In this document: positions 1 to 6,625 of the stretch, in pieces
Numbering within the stretch: the first letter of the stretch is position 1
Layout of the letters: every line of letters begins with the position of its first letter
NCBI GenBank assembly: GCA_964632505.1
Contig: CAZWCE010000010.1
Coordinates: 99,883-163,882 of the forward strand
Direction of reading: 5' to 3'
From: CAZWCE01 sp964632505
GTDB taxonomy: Bacteria > Planctomycetota > Planctomycetia > Pirellulales > Thermoguttaceae
DNA length: 64,000 nucleotides
Program-made: the position numbers and the translations under genes
The notes under the pieces: model-generated
Told to the model about the DNA's origin: nothing
Seen by the model: only the letters and a program-made list of their open reading frames with translations
Database searches by the model: none

Positions 1-38
1 AGGTGATCGTCGAGGGAGAGCTGATCCGATTGAATTAA
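1..38 (+). CDS. Possible 3' end of an upstream gene (partial)
   Basis: Reading frame 3 is open from the left edge to a TAA at 36-38 and gives VIVEGELIRLN. The short charged and hydrophobic pattern would suit the end of a beta-rich protein. With only eleven codons this is a weak call. It could simply be intergenic DNA. Confidence 0.25.
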   Translation, partial: VIVEGELIRLN

Positions 39-69
39 CGGATCGCTGGGCAACCATTCCCGACATCAT

Positions 70-106
70 AAAAAAAGAGACACTCCCGGAGAGAGGAGTG
101 TCTCTT
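70..106 (-). terminator. Rho-independent terminator after the VOC gene
   Basis: A perfect 12-bp inverted repeat has arms at 75-86 and 95-106 with an 8-nt loop. On the minus strand it runs into seven T (positions 76-70). It lies 28 bp past the stop of the VOC gene, so it should end the cupin-VOC transcript. Confidence 0.85.
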
Positions 107-133
107 GGCATTTCTTGAATCGAACCGATCGGC

Positions 134-445
134 TCACGTTTTCTGCATGAACTCGATCGGGGCACCATTGTGGAGGACGAAAGCACAGCGAAGTCCATCG
201 AACGGACAGAAGGGATCGAGCAGAATCTCTTTCCCCGCGATGGCCGCGTCCAGGTCGTCGACCTCGAACGCCACGTGGGGGACCCTTCGCATGACCTCCG
301 GCATGGGAGAATCCTCGTCGAATTTCAACCACTCCAGACCATACGGATCGTTCTCGAAATCGGAATAATGCACTTTTCCGCCGTCGAGATATCCGGCCCA
401 GTTCTTCTCTTCCGTCGTCGGAATACCCACGTGACTGTACTTCAT
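134..445 (-). CDS. Small VOC (glyoxalase/bleomycin-resistance fold) family protein
   Basis: This 103-residue protein matches a single vicinal-oxygen-chelate module. It begins MKYSHVGIP with a candidate metal histidine at residue 5, has a second candidate ligand in PHVAFEVDDLD, and ends with the typical PIEFM strand containing a glutamate. VOC enzymes use a divalent metal to isomerise or cleave small oxygenated compounds, but the substrate cannot be read from sequence. The start has an excellent Shine-Dalgarno (AGGAGG five bases before ATG). The cupin gene ends 57 bp upstream on the same strand and a strong terminator follows, so the two are probably co-transcribed. Half-length VOC proteins usually act as dimers. 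Confidence 0.8.
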   Translation of the reverse strand: MKYSHVGIPTTEEKNWAGYLDGGKVHYSDFENDPYGLEWLKFDEDSPMPEVMRRVPHVAFEVDDLDAAIAGKEILLDPFCPFDGLRCAFVLHNGAPIEFMQKT

Positions 446-502
446 CTGCTCCTCCTATCCATTTGAAAAAGGTTCTTCATTCAGGAATCATCCTGAACAT
501 GT

Positions 503-1183
503 TCACAAAGCCGCCTTCTTATTGGTGAAGCGAAGCCCTTCGCCCGAGTGATAGCTGGCATATTCCGTGACGATGGCGCCCTCGGGACCGGCGTACATGA
601 AGTGGGGATCTTCCAAGTCGCTCAGGTACTCCATGTCGCCCACTTCGAGTTTATTGCACTTGAAGCAGGTGATGCCGCCCGACTCGAGTTGGCTCTCGGG
701 CAGTTCGACCGGGCAAGGCTTGGTCGGCTCCCCGACGCCGAAGGTGTAGATGCTTCCGTGACGCACCTGCCAGCACTCGTGTTTGGCCGGTTTGCCCTCG
801 GCGGGGGCATGGGCGTGTTCGGGGATCATTTGGCCGGGAAGCAGGTAGATTTCATGCCCGAAATAGCCGTGCTCCTTGTCGTTGACCCAGAAGATTCCGG
901 CCATGCCGACGTTCGTGTAATCGCCCAGGCCGAATTCCGCGACCCAGAAGTCGGGATTGTCCTTCAGGCTCTCGGCGAGCGAGTAATCGTGATAATCGAA
1001 GAGCTCGAAATAGGCTTTCTTGGCCGCTTCGGGATTGAACTCGCCATTCTTGTAGAAATAATCGTTGGGATATTTCGGCAATTTCTTCTTGTTGCCGAAG
1101 GAAAAACCTTCCGAACAGGTGGAAGCGGCGAACAGTCCGGCCGCGCCACCGACGATTCCAGTGATCCAGTTTCTGCGATTCAT
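503..1183 (-). CDS. Exported cupin, D-lyxose isomerase-like
   Basis: This 226-residue protein begins MNRRNWITGIVGGAAGLFAAS, a twin-arginine-like leader with a hydrophobic stretch, so export by Tat is likely. The mature part has the pattern of the D-lyxose isomerase cupin family: FGLGDYTNVG, then a Y...LLPGQMIPEHAH core followed by HECW. That supplies an HxH pair and a downstream Glu as metal ligands. Known family members interconvert D-lyxose and D-xylulose in the cytoplasm, so an exported relative is unusual and its substrate is unknown. ATG at 1183 is chosen because GAGGTAGG precedes it; a longer frame to 1318 lacks a ribosome site and would bury the leader. It sits between lsrF and the VOC gene. 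Confidence 0.65.
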   Translation of the reverse strand: MNRRNWITGIVGGAAGLFAASTCSEGFSFGNKKKLPKYPNDYFYKNGEFNPEAAKKAYFELFDYHDYSLAESLKDNPDFWVAEFGLGDYTNVGMAGIFWVNDKEHGYFGHEIYLLPGQMIPEHAHAPAEGKPAKHECWQVRHGSIYTFGVGEPTKPCPVELPESQLESGGITCFKCNKLEVGDMEYLSDLEDPHFMYAGPEGAIVTEYASYHSGEGLRFTNKKAAL

Positions 1184-1250
1184 GATCCTACCTCTTTCGG
1201 GAAAAGTGTCATTCAGCGTGGTTAGCAACCCCATGAAAAACGGGCTGATC

Positions 1251-1299
1251 GGAGAAACAGGATGTTTCTCCCGCGAAAAAAAGGGACGCCCCTTTTTTT
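1251..1299 (-). terminator. Two tandem hairpins, the first a likely lsrF terminator
   Basis: Arms 1276-1285 and 1290-1299 form a 10-bp stem whose minus-strand 3' arm is CCC followed by seven T, the form of an intrinsic terminator for lsrF, which ends at 1388. Immediately beyond it a second perfect hairpin (arms 1251-1259 and 1263-1271, 3-nt loop) lies in what would be the cupin leader. On the plus strand the first stem also ends in seven T. Confidence 0.6.
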
Positions 1300-1387
1300 C
1301 ATAAGCTGTTTTTTTCAAAAGCTGTTGGCAAACAGTGAAGACGGGATATCGATATCTTTCCTCCCCGAACTCGGTCGGGTCAGAAAG

Positions 1388-2272
1388 CTACTTGGATTCG
1401 TTTTTCAAGGTTTGATACATGTCGAACGCTTCCTCGGGTTTCGCGCGCTCGTGGACGATGCTCCGCACCGCCTTGATCATCGACACCGGGCATTCGGCCT
1501 GGAAAATATTTCGGCCCATGTCGACCCCGGCCGCTCCTTGATCGATCGCCCGATAGGCCATGTCGAGGGCGTCGCGTTCGGGCAATTTCTTGCCGCCGGC
1601 GATGACGATCGGCACCGGCACCGAGGCGGTCACCTTCTCGAAACCTTCATTGCAGAAGTACGTCTTGATGACGTGCGCGCCGTTCTCGGCACACACCCGA
1701 CTTGCCATACTCAGATACCGGGCATCGCGCGTGAGCGTCTTGCCGACGGCCGTCACGCCCAGGGTTGGAATCCCGTATTTCATGCCGAGATCGATCGTCT
1801 TGGTCAGGTTGCGGATGGTCAATCCTTCATGCTGGGGATCGCCGACGGCGACCATCACCGCCAACAACGAGGCATTCAGGCGAACGGCCTCCTCGATCTC
1901 CATGATGCATTCATCATTCAAGTAGGTCAGGACCGTCGAACCGGCGGAATACCTGAGCGAGACCGGTTTGCCGCAAGTCGCCGGAACGACCGACCGCAAC
2001 GCCCCGCGCGTGCACATGATGCAATCGCTGTATTCTAAAAGCGGCTTGACCGTCAGGTCCATGCGTTCCAGGCCGCTGGTCGGCCCCATGATGTAGCCGT
2101 GATCGAATGCCAGCATGACGGTATTGCCGGAATCCTTCGAGAATACACGGCTGAGGCGGTCTTTCATGCCCCAGTCGAGATGATTGGAACCACGGAGGAA
2201 GTAGCCCTCCGATTCGTAGGGAACTCCGAGACCAAAGTTTTTCGCGTCTTGGTTGGTATCAGCGTCCGGCAT
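1388..2272 (-). CDS. lsrF: LsrF-like 3-hydroxy-5-phosphonooxypentane-2,4-dione thiolase / class I aldolase
   Basis: The 294-residue sequence follows E. coli LsrF closely along its length: LDWGMKDRLSRVF, TVMLAFDHGY, GPTSGLERMD, MCTRGALRSVVP, VPIVIAGGKKLPERDAL and GVDMGRNIFQ. The Schiff-base lysine is K203 in VIKTYF, the same number as in E. coli. LsrF transfers an acetyl group from the phosphorylated AI-2 breakdown product to CoA, giving acetyl-CoA and dihydroxyacetone phosphate. No lsrK, lsrG or lsr transporter is in the window, so AI-2 processing is not established. Broader DeoC/FbaB-type aldolase activity is possible. AAAGGTG precedes the ATG by seven bases. The dhaL gene ends 210 bp upstream. 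Confidence 0.88.
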   Translation of the reverse strand: MPDADTNQDAKNFGLGVPYESEGYFLRGSNHLDWGMKDRLSRVFSKDSGNTVMLAFDHGYIMGPTSGLERMDLTVKPLLEYSDCIMCTRGALRSVVPATCGKPVSLRYSAGSTVLTYLNDECIMEIEEAVRLNASLLAVMVAVGDPQHEGLTIRNLTKTIDLGMKYGIPTLGVTAVGKTLTRDARYLSMASRVCAENGAHVIKTYFCNEGFEKVTASVPVPIVIAGGKKLPERDALDMAYRAIDQGAAGVDMGRNIFQAECPVSMIKAVRSIVHERAKPEEAFDMYQTLKNESK

Positions 2273-2312
2273 GAATACACCTTTCTGAAGGAACGAGTTA
2301 GCGATTGATCCT

Positions 2313-2318
2313 ATTATA
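2313..2318 (-). promoter_or_regulatory. Candidate -10 element for lsrF
   Basis: The minus strand reads TATAAT here, about 40 nt before the lsrF ATG. A weak TTTCCA lies 18 bp upstream as a possible -35. This would let lsrF be transcribed separately from dhaKL. Confidence 0.35.
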
Positions 2319-2482
2319 TTACCTTTCCCCCGTAGGTGGAAAGTGAAAAAAACGATATTTCCGGAATCGAGCGGCCTTCACTCTTGTCGCTCCCCCCCCG
2401 GCTGGAAACGACTTGCATGCCTCCGGGGGAGGGAAGGACGGCGGCCGACCAAGTGTCCGACGGGAAGCTTCTCGGCTCAAAC

Positions 2483-3109
2483 TCAAGAAGTGCCGGCGTC
2501 GTATCCGTGGCTAAAAGCCTCGAAAATGAGAGACATGCTCACCGCGCCTGCATCGAGGTGACCGATCGTCCGCTCGCCGAGATTTCGCGCCCGACCGAAC
2601 TTGGCGACCATGTCGCGAGTCGATTCGGCGCCTTCCCCGGCCGCTTTCGCGGCATCGGCCAGCATGGTATCGATGTCGTCCTTGCCCTGCATCGCCTCGA
2701 CGGCGGGAATGATGGCGTCGAGCATCGTCTTATCGCCTACGCCGGCCCGACTGTGTTTCCGGATCCCCGCCAGCGCCGAGGCGAACATCGCCTGCACTCC
2801 GGCGGCGTCGACTTGGTCGCCCTCGATCGGTTCGCTCATCCCCATGAAGAACGACCCGATCAACGGACCGGTCGAACCGCAGTCTTCACTCAGGATCGCC
2901 CAACCGACCGCATAGAGTTGTTCCTTGAGCGCTCCCTCTCCTTCCATCGCACGGCATCCCGCCTTCAACGCACGCAAGATCGAGGTCCCGTGGTCGCCGT
3001 CGCCGGTCGCCGAATCGAGTTGGCTGAGCAAATCGAGATTCTTTTCGATCTTCGTCAATGCGGCATGCATCATGTGTTGCATGATTTCCTTGGTCAATTC
3101 ATTCGCCAT
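2483..3109 (-). CDS. dhaL: Dihydroxyacetone kinase ADP-binding subunit DhaL
   Basis: This 208-residue helical subunit carries the DhaL nucleotide and magnesium motifs: DSATGDGDHG (Asp 32, 37 and 39), GSTGPLIGSFF, GVGDKTMLDA, and a C-terminal RTIGHLDAGA. With DhaK it transfers a phosphate to dihydroxyacetone or a related short ketose. Stand-alone DhaL normally works with the PTS protein DhaM, while ATP-using enzymes are usually DhaK-DhaL fusions. No dhaM is visible, so the phosphate donor is open. The start at 3109 is set by AGGAG upstream; an 18-codon extension lacks a ribosome site. The gene lies 180 bp after dhaK, so co-transcription is likely but not tight. Confidence 0.88.
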   Translation of the reverse strand: MANELTKEIMQHMMHAALTKIEKNLDLLSQLDSATGDGDHGTSILRALKAGCRAMEGEGALKEQLYAVGWAILSEDCGSTGPLIGSFFMGMSEPIEGDQVDAAGVQAMFASALAGIRKHSRAGVGDKTMLDAIIPAVEAMQGKDDIDTMLADAAKAAGEGAESTRDMVAKFGRARNLGERTIGHLDAGAVSMSLIFEAFSHGYDAGTS

Positions 3110-3289
3110 GTAAGATCTCCTGCAGGGCTCGATGAAAAGAAAAAGAGGGACGTGGTTCATCACCGGCCGAGATCATCCTCGCCGAAGGCCTCGCGGTCAT
3201 GGAGCACTCCCGAAAACTACATCGGGAATCCCCGGCTCGGCCGATACTGGACCGACGTTCCGAAGATTCCCTCTTCATTCGACCGGCGA

Positions 3290-4294
3290 CTATTGCGTGA
3301 CCCAGTAAGGGGCGTTGCTGGGGGCCTTGTAATAACCGAGCAATTCATCGTCGACCTTGCCGAGGAAAAGCTGGAATCCGGCCGCTTCCTGCACCGTGAG
3401 AATCTCTTCGCAACGGCCGTCGATCACTTCGATCCCCTTCTCCTTCAGCACCGCATGGGCACGCCGGAAAACGATGAACATCTCCATGAGGGTGGTCGCG
3501 CCGGAACCGTTGACGATCAGGACGGTCTTGTCGCCGCTCTTCGCGTCGACCGCACTGACGAGTTTCTCGACCATCTCTTCGGCGACCTTATCGGCGGTGG
3601 CGATCGGCTGGGGACCGGTCCCGCCCCCTTCGCCGTGTTGGCCCATCCCGATCTCCATCTGATCATCGGGCAGCGTCGAAATGTATTCTCCGGATTGCGG
3701 ATGGGTGGCGGTCTTCATCGTCACCGCCAGGGTGGCCATTTGCTGATTGAAGCGCTCCGCCAGTTCCGCCACTTCCTCAAGACTCTTCCCTGCCTCGGCC
3801 GCCGCACCGGCGATCTTGAACAGCGGAACACAACCGCCCAAACCGCGGCGATCCTCGATCGGGGCGTTCGCGCCGGGAGCGATATCTTCGTGCGTGAGGA
3901 TCTTCCGGATCTTGATGCCTTCCTTTTCCGCCATCTCGAACGCCATGTTGCCGCTCATCACATCACCCGCATGATTGAGAATCACCAGCAGGATACCGGC
4001 GTCGCGATTCAAGGCCTTCAATGCCTCGAGCACTTTCGGGGCTCCCGGTGCCGCGAAGATGTCGCCCACCACCGACGCATCCAGCATGCCTTGGCCGACG
4101 TACCCGCTTAAGGCGGGTTCATGGCCGGCGCCGCCGAGGGTGACGATGGCGACCTGATCCTCCGGCTTCGGTTCGGCACGCATGACGATCTTTCCCGAGA
4201 CCAGCTTCACCTTCTCCGAATAGGCCAGCGTGTAGCCTTCGAGCAGTTCGGCGGTCAGATCGTTCGGATCGTTGATGAATTTTTTCATAACCAT
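3290..4294 (-). CDS. dhaK: Dihydroxyacetone kinase substrate-binding subunit DhaK
   Basis: The 334-residue protein has the DhaK layout: GGAGHEPALSGYVGQGMLDA (His58), VVGDIFAAP, ILNHAGDVM (Asp111, the general base region), and MGQHGEGGG containing His220, which matches the histidine that binds the ketone carbonyl covalently. It presents short ketoses to DhaL for phosphorylation. Dihydroxyacetone is the classical substrate, and several homologues act on erythrulose or other tetruloses. AAGGAG eight bases before ATG 4294 fixes the start. On the minus strand a perfect TATAAT (4495-4490) lies 196 nt upstream without a clear -35. It heads the dhaK-dhaL-lsrF-cupin-VOC run. Confidence 0.9.
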   Translation of the reverse strand: MVMKKFINDPNDLTAELLEGYTLAYSEKVKLVSGKIVMRAEPKPEDQVAIVTLGGAGHEPALSGYVGQGMLDASVVGDIFAAPGAPKVLEALKALNRDAGILLVILNHAGDVMSGNMAFEMAEKEGIKIRKILTHEDIAPGANAPIEDRRGLGGCVPLFKIAGAAAEAGKSLEEVAELAERFNQQMATLAVTMKTATHPQSGEYISTLPDDQMEIGMGQHGEGGGTGPQPIATADKVAEEMVEKLVSAVDAKSGDKTVLIVNGSGATTLMEMFIVFRRAHAVLKEKGIEVIDGRCEEILTVQEAAGFQLFLGKVDDELLGYYKAPSNAPYWVTQ

Positions 4295-4655
4295 GAGTGG
4301 GACTCCTTGCTATCCTGATGCTTCTCTTGCCGGAAGCGCGACGAGGCCCCCGGCGTTTTCCGTTTTTCCCCTGCCGGCCATCGGCGGCGACGGATCATTT
4401 TTTTCGCCCTTCCCGGAAGCTCCGTGCCCTGAGAAAACGTCGTAAGCAGGAAGAGGACGTCCGCCGAGAGATCTGCTGAGACCCCGGTGATTATAGTGGC
4501 TGATCGGGGTCGCCGAAAGCCATCCACCTGAAGGCGGGGGGGAACGAACCACTGCCCTTTTCAGGACGAAAGGTGGATTTTATCAGGAAAAGAGGGGGAA
4601 AAAAAGCCCCGACCCCCCATTTGCCGGAGGGCGATCGCGGTTGAAACTCGGGAAA
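4295..4655. other. Intergenic, 361 bp, between dhaK and the prepilin peptidase gene
   Basis: No supported gene. It holds the dhaK ribosome site and a perfect minus-strand TATAAT at 4490-4495, plus a G/C-run and A-run patch around 4587-4616 that does not fold into a convincing terminator. Confidence 0.5.
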
Positions 4656-5987
4656 TCAGTCCACCGCCCGGGCGAAGAGGGCCTTCAACCCTTGGATGCC
4701 ACCGAGAAGAACGATCAGAAGCACCAGGCACACGGCGATCACCACCGGCACGAGAAAACCGGGAATGAAAAGGACTTCGGTGCGCTCCCAGATCGGCCGC
4801 CACCGGACCACCACCACGACGGTCGCCAGACAGAGAAACGGGCCATAGGGCATTTCACGTCCCAGCCGGAAAATCCCCCGAAAGATCCCCAAAACCAGGC
4901 CCGCAAACGGGGCGATGAAGAAGATGAACAGGGTGGGTTGCCAGCCGAGGAACGCCCCGATCATTGCCATGAGAGTTGCATCGCCGAATCCCATCGCCTC
5001 TCGACGGAGGACCCAGGTACCGAGAATCCTCACGCACCAGATGATCCCGCCGCCGACGGCCATCCCGACCAGGGCGGTCAAAAGTCCGCGCCAATGCTCG
5101 GCCTGGATCGCCGCCAGCCCCCAAACCACGGCGATGAAGCCACTGCCGATCCATCCGACGTTGATCAGAAGACGAGTCGACGGCGAACGCCGCAGCCGCC
5201 GCCAGAACAGCAGCAGCGCCAACCGCAACCCCAACCGGGGACGCCAGACCCAATGCATCAGGGCGAAGCACCAACCCCACCAGCAGGCCAAACCGATCGC
5301 CAGCGATTCCCACCGGGGGAAACCGTCGAGCATTTTCGGCCACGGGTTCGGGCTGGCGATCTGCAAATGGGTCGTCTCCGCCGGTGTCTGCTCGGCCAGC
5401 GGTTTTTCCACCGCCGGGAGCAACTCCGGCTCTCGAAGTTCCAGCACCGGAAGCATCGCCGCGGGCATGAGGGTCGCCAGAGCCAGCGCCAGGAAGGTCC
5501 CCGGCATGGTGACCGAATCGGGAATGAGGAATTCGTCCAGATCGATCATCGAGGCGACGAGCATGAACCCGAACAGCAGCATGTGCGCAAGGTAACGCAT
5601 ATGCAATGCCGCCGGTGCACTGGGAACCGCTCCGATCGGCTCCAAAGCGAGTAGATCCACTTCCCACCAATAGAGCCCCGCGGCGACCAGACCGACGATC
5701 AGTTCCAGAAGCATCGCCCGAGCCCAGAATGCCCGTCGAGCAAACAGATCGTAGCGCATCAATCCCAGCCATCCGGTCAGGGGAAGACGGTCGGACCAGC
5801 GGATTTCCAGCTTACGGGCTTGGTCTTTCGGCAACGACCAAGGACTCGCCCCCCGCGGCTCCCAGGATAAGCGGTAGATCAGCCAATTGATCAGCGACCC
5901 GAAAACCAAACCCGCCAAAAAGAGAAGCAGGAGGCGAAACGGCATGGGAAAAAACGCCAAGTTCGCGGCAAACATGGGCGTGATCAA
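4656..5987 (-). CDS. Type IV prepilin peptidase (A24 family) with a long central insertion
   Basis: A 443-residue polytopic membrane protein. The two catalytic aspartates of A24 aspartyl peptidases are recognisable: Asp149 in SMIDLDEFLIPD and Asp336 in AMGFGDATLM. Between them lie about 187 residues, including a soluble stretch near 180-225 and extra helices. In ordinary PilD/ComC enzymes the two aspartates are about 65 residues apart. The N-terminal methylase-type loop keeps DRLPLTGWLGLMRYD but has lost the CxxC pairs. The enzyme should cleave leader peptides of type IV pilin or type II secretion pseudopilins at the inner membrane. No pilin gene is nearby. The competence gene comEC, whose product works with such pili, is 11 kb away. 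Confidence 0.85.
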   Translation of the reverse strand: MITPMFAANLAFFPMPFRLLLLFLAGLVFGSLINWLIYRLSWEPRGASPWSLPKDQARKLEIRWSDRLPLTGWLGLMRYDLFARRAFWARAMLLELIVGLVAAGLYWWEVDLLALEPIGAVPSAPAALHMRYLAHMLLFGFMLVASMIDLDEFLIPDSVTMPGTFLALALATLMPAAMLPVLELREPELLPAVEKPLAEQTPAETTHLQIASPNPWPKMLDGFPRWESLAIGLACWWGWCFALMHWVWRPRLGLRLALLLFWRRLRRSPSTRLLINVGWIGSGFIAVVWGLAAIQAEHWRGLLTALVGMAVGGGIIWCVRILGTWVLRREAMGFGDATLMAMIGAFLGWQPTLFIFFIAPFAGLVLGIFRGIFRLGREMPYGPFLCLATVVVVVRWRPIWERTEVLFIPGFLVPVVIAVCLVLLIVLLGGIQGLKALFARAVD

Positions 5988-6050
5988 AACGGTAGGGTCC
6001 TTTACGTCCTGGAAGCTCTGCTTCGGTTCGAGTATGACTTGTCGGCAGGA

Positions 6051-6593
6051 TCAAGGCAAGGCGTTTCCATCGCACCGCCGGGCGAGCTCTTCGGCGATCT
6101 CCTCGGCGATTCGGGCGACCGTGCGACCGTCGGTCGTGATTTCGAGGTGCGACGTCTCACGATAGACCGGCGAACGACGCTCGAGCATGTGTTCGATCTC
6201 CGCCGCCGGGGAAAGCTGCGTCAAGCTGGGGCGGGTTTCCGCACTCGACTGATCTCCACCGATCCGTTCGAGAATCGTCTCCGGCGACGCGGTCAGCCAG
6301 ACGACCGTCCCCGATTTCCGAAGCAACGATTGCGTCTCCGGGCGCATCGGAGCGCCGCCGCCGGTGGAGAGGATCACCGGCTCTTCACTCAGAAGCAGAT
6401 CGGCGATCGCCTCCACTTCCAGGTCGCGGAACACCGGCTCTCCGTCGTCCTGAAAAATCCGGGCGATCGTCTTCCCGGCCCGCTGCTCCACCACCTGGTC
6501 GCTGTCGAACCAGGGAATCCCGAGCCGTTGCGATAATTCCAAAGCCACCGACGTCTTGCCCGTCGCTCGATATCCGATCAGAATCACATTCAT
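6051..6593 (-). CDS. aroK: Shikimate kinase
   Basis: This 180-residue P-loop enzyme phosphorylates shikimate at the 3-hydroxyl, the fifth step of the chorismate pathway. Visible features are the Walker A loop GYRATGKT (7-14), the shikimate-binding FDSD (Asp30, Asp32), Arg56 in VFRDLE, the glycine triplet STGGG (78-80), and the lid segment ETRPSL. The ATG at 6593 is chosen because the family begins at the first beta strand (MNVILIG); a longer frame to 6761 would run into aroDE. The aroDE stop is 32 bp upstream on the same strand, so steps three to five of the pathway are encoded together. Confidence 0.93.
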   Translation of the reverse strand: MNVILIGYRATGKTSVALELSQRLGIPWFDSDQVVEQRAGKTIARIFQDDGEPVFRDLEVEAIADLLLSEEPVILSTGGGAPMRPETQSLLRKSGTVVWLTASPETILERIGGDQSSAETRPSLTQLSPAAEIEHMLERRSPVYRETSHLEITTDGRTVARIAEEIAEELARRCDGNALP

Positions 6594-6625
6594 ACGCTGA
6601 AAACCGTCCTCTTCCTTCCCGTCGC

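Noticed and set aside
2336..4111. Plus-strand frame of 591 codons opposite dhaL and dhaK
   Set aside because: It is antisense to two well-supported enzymes with intact motifs. Its product is Arg/His-rich with no domain, as expected from the codon bias of a GC-rich genome.
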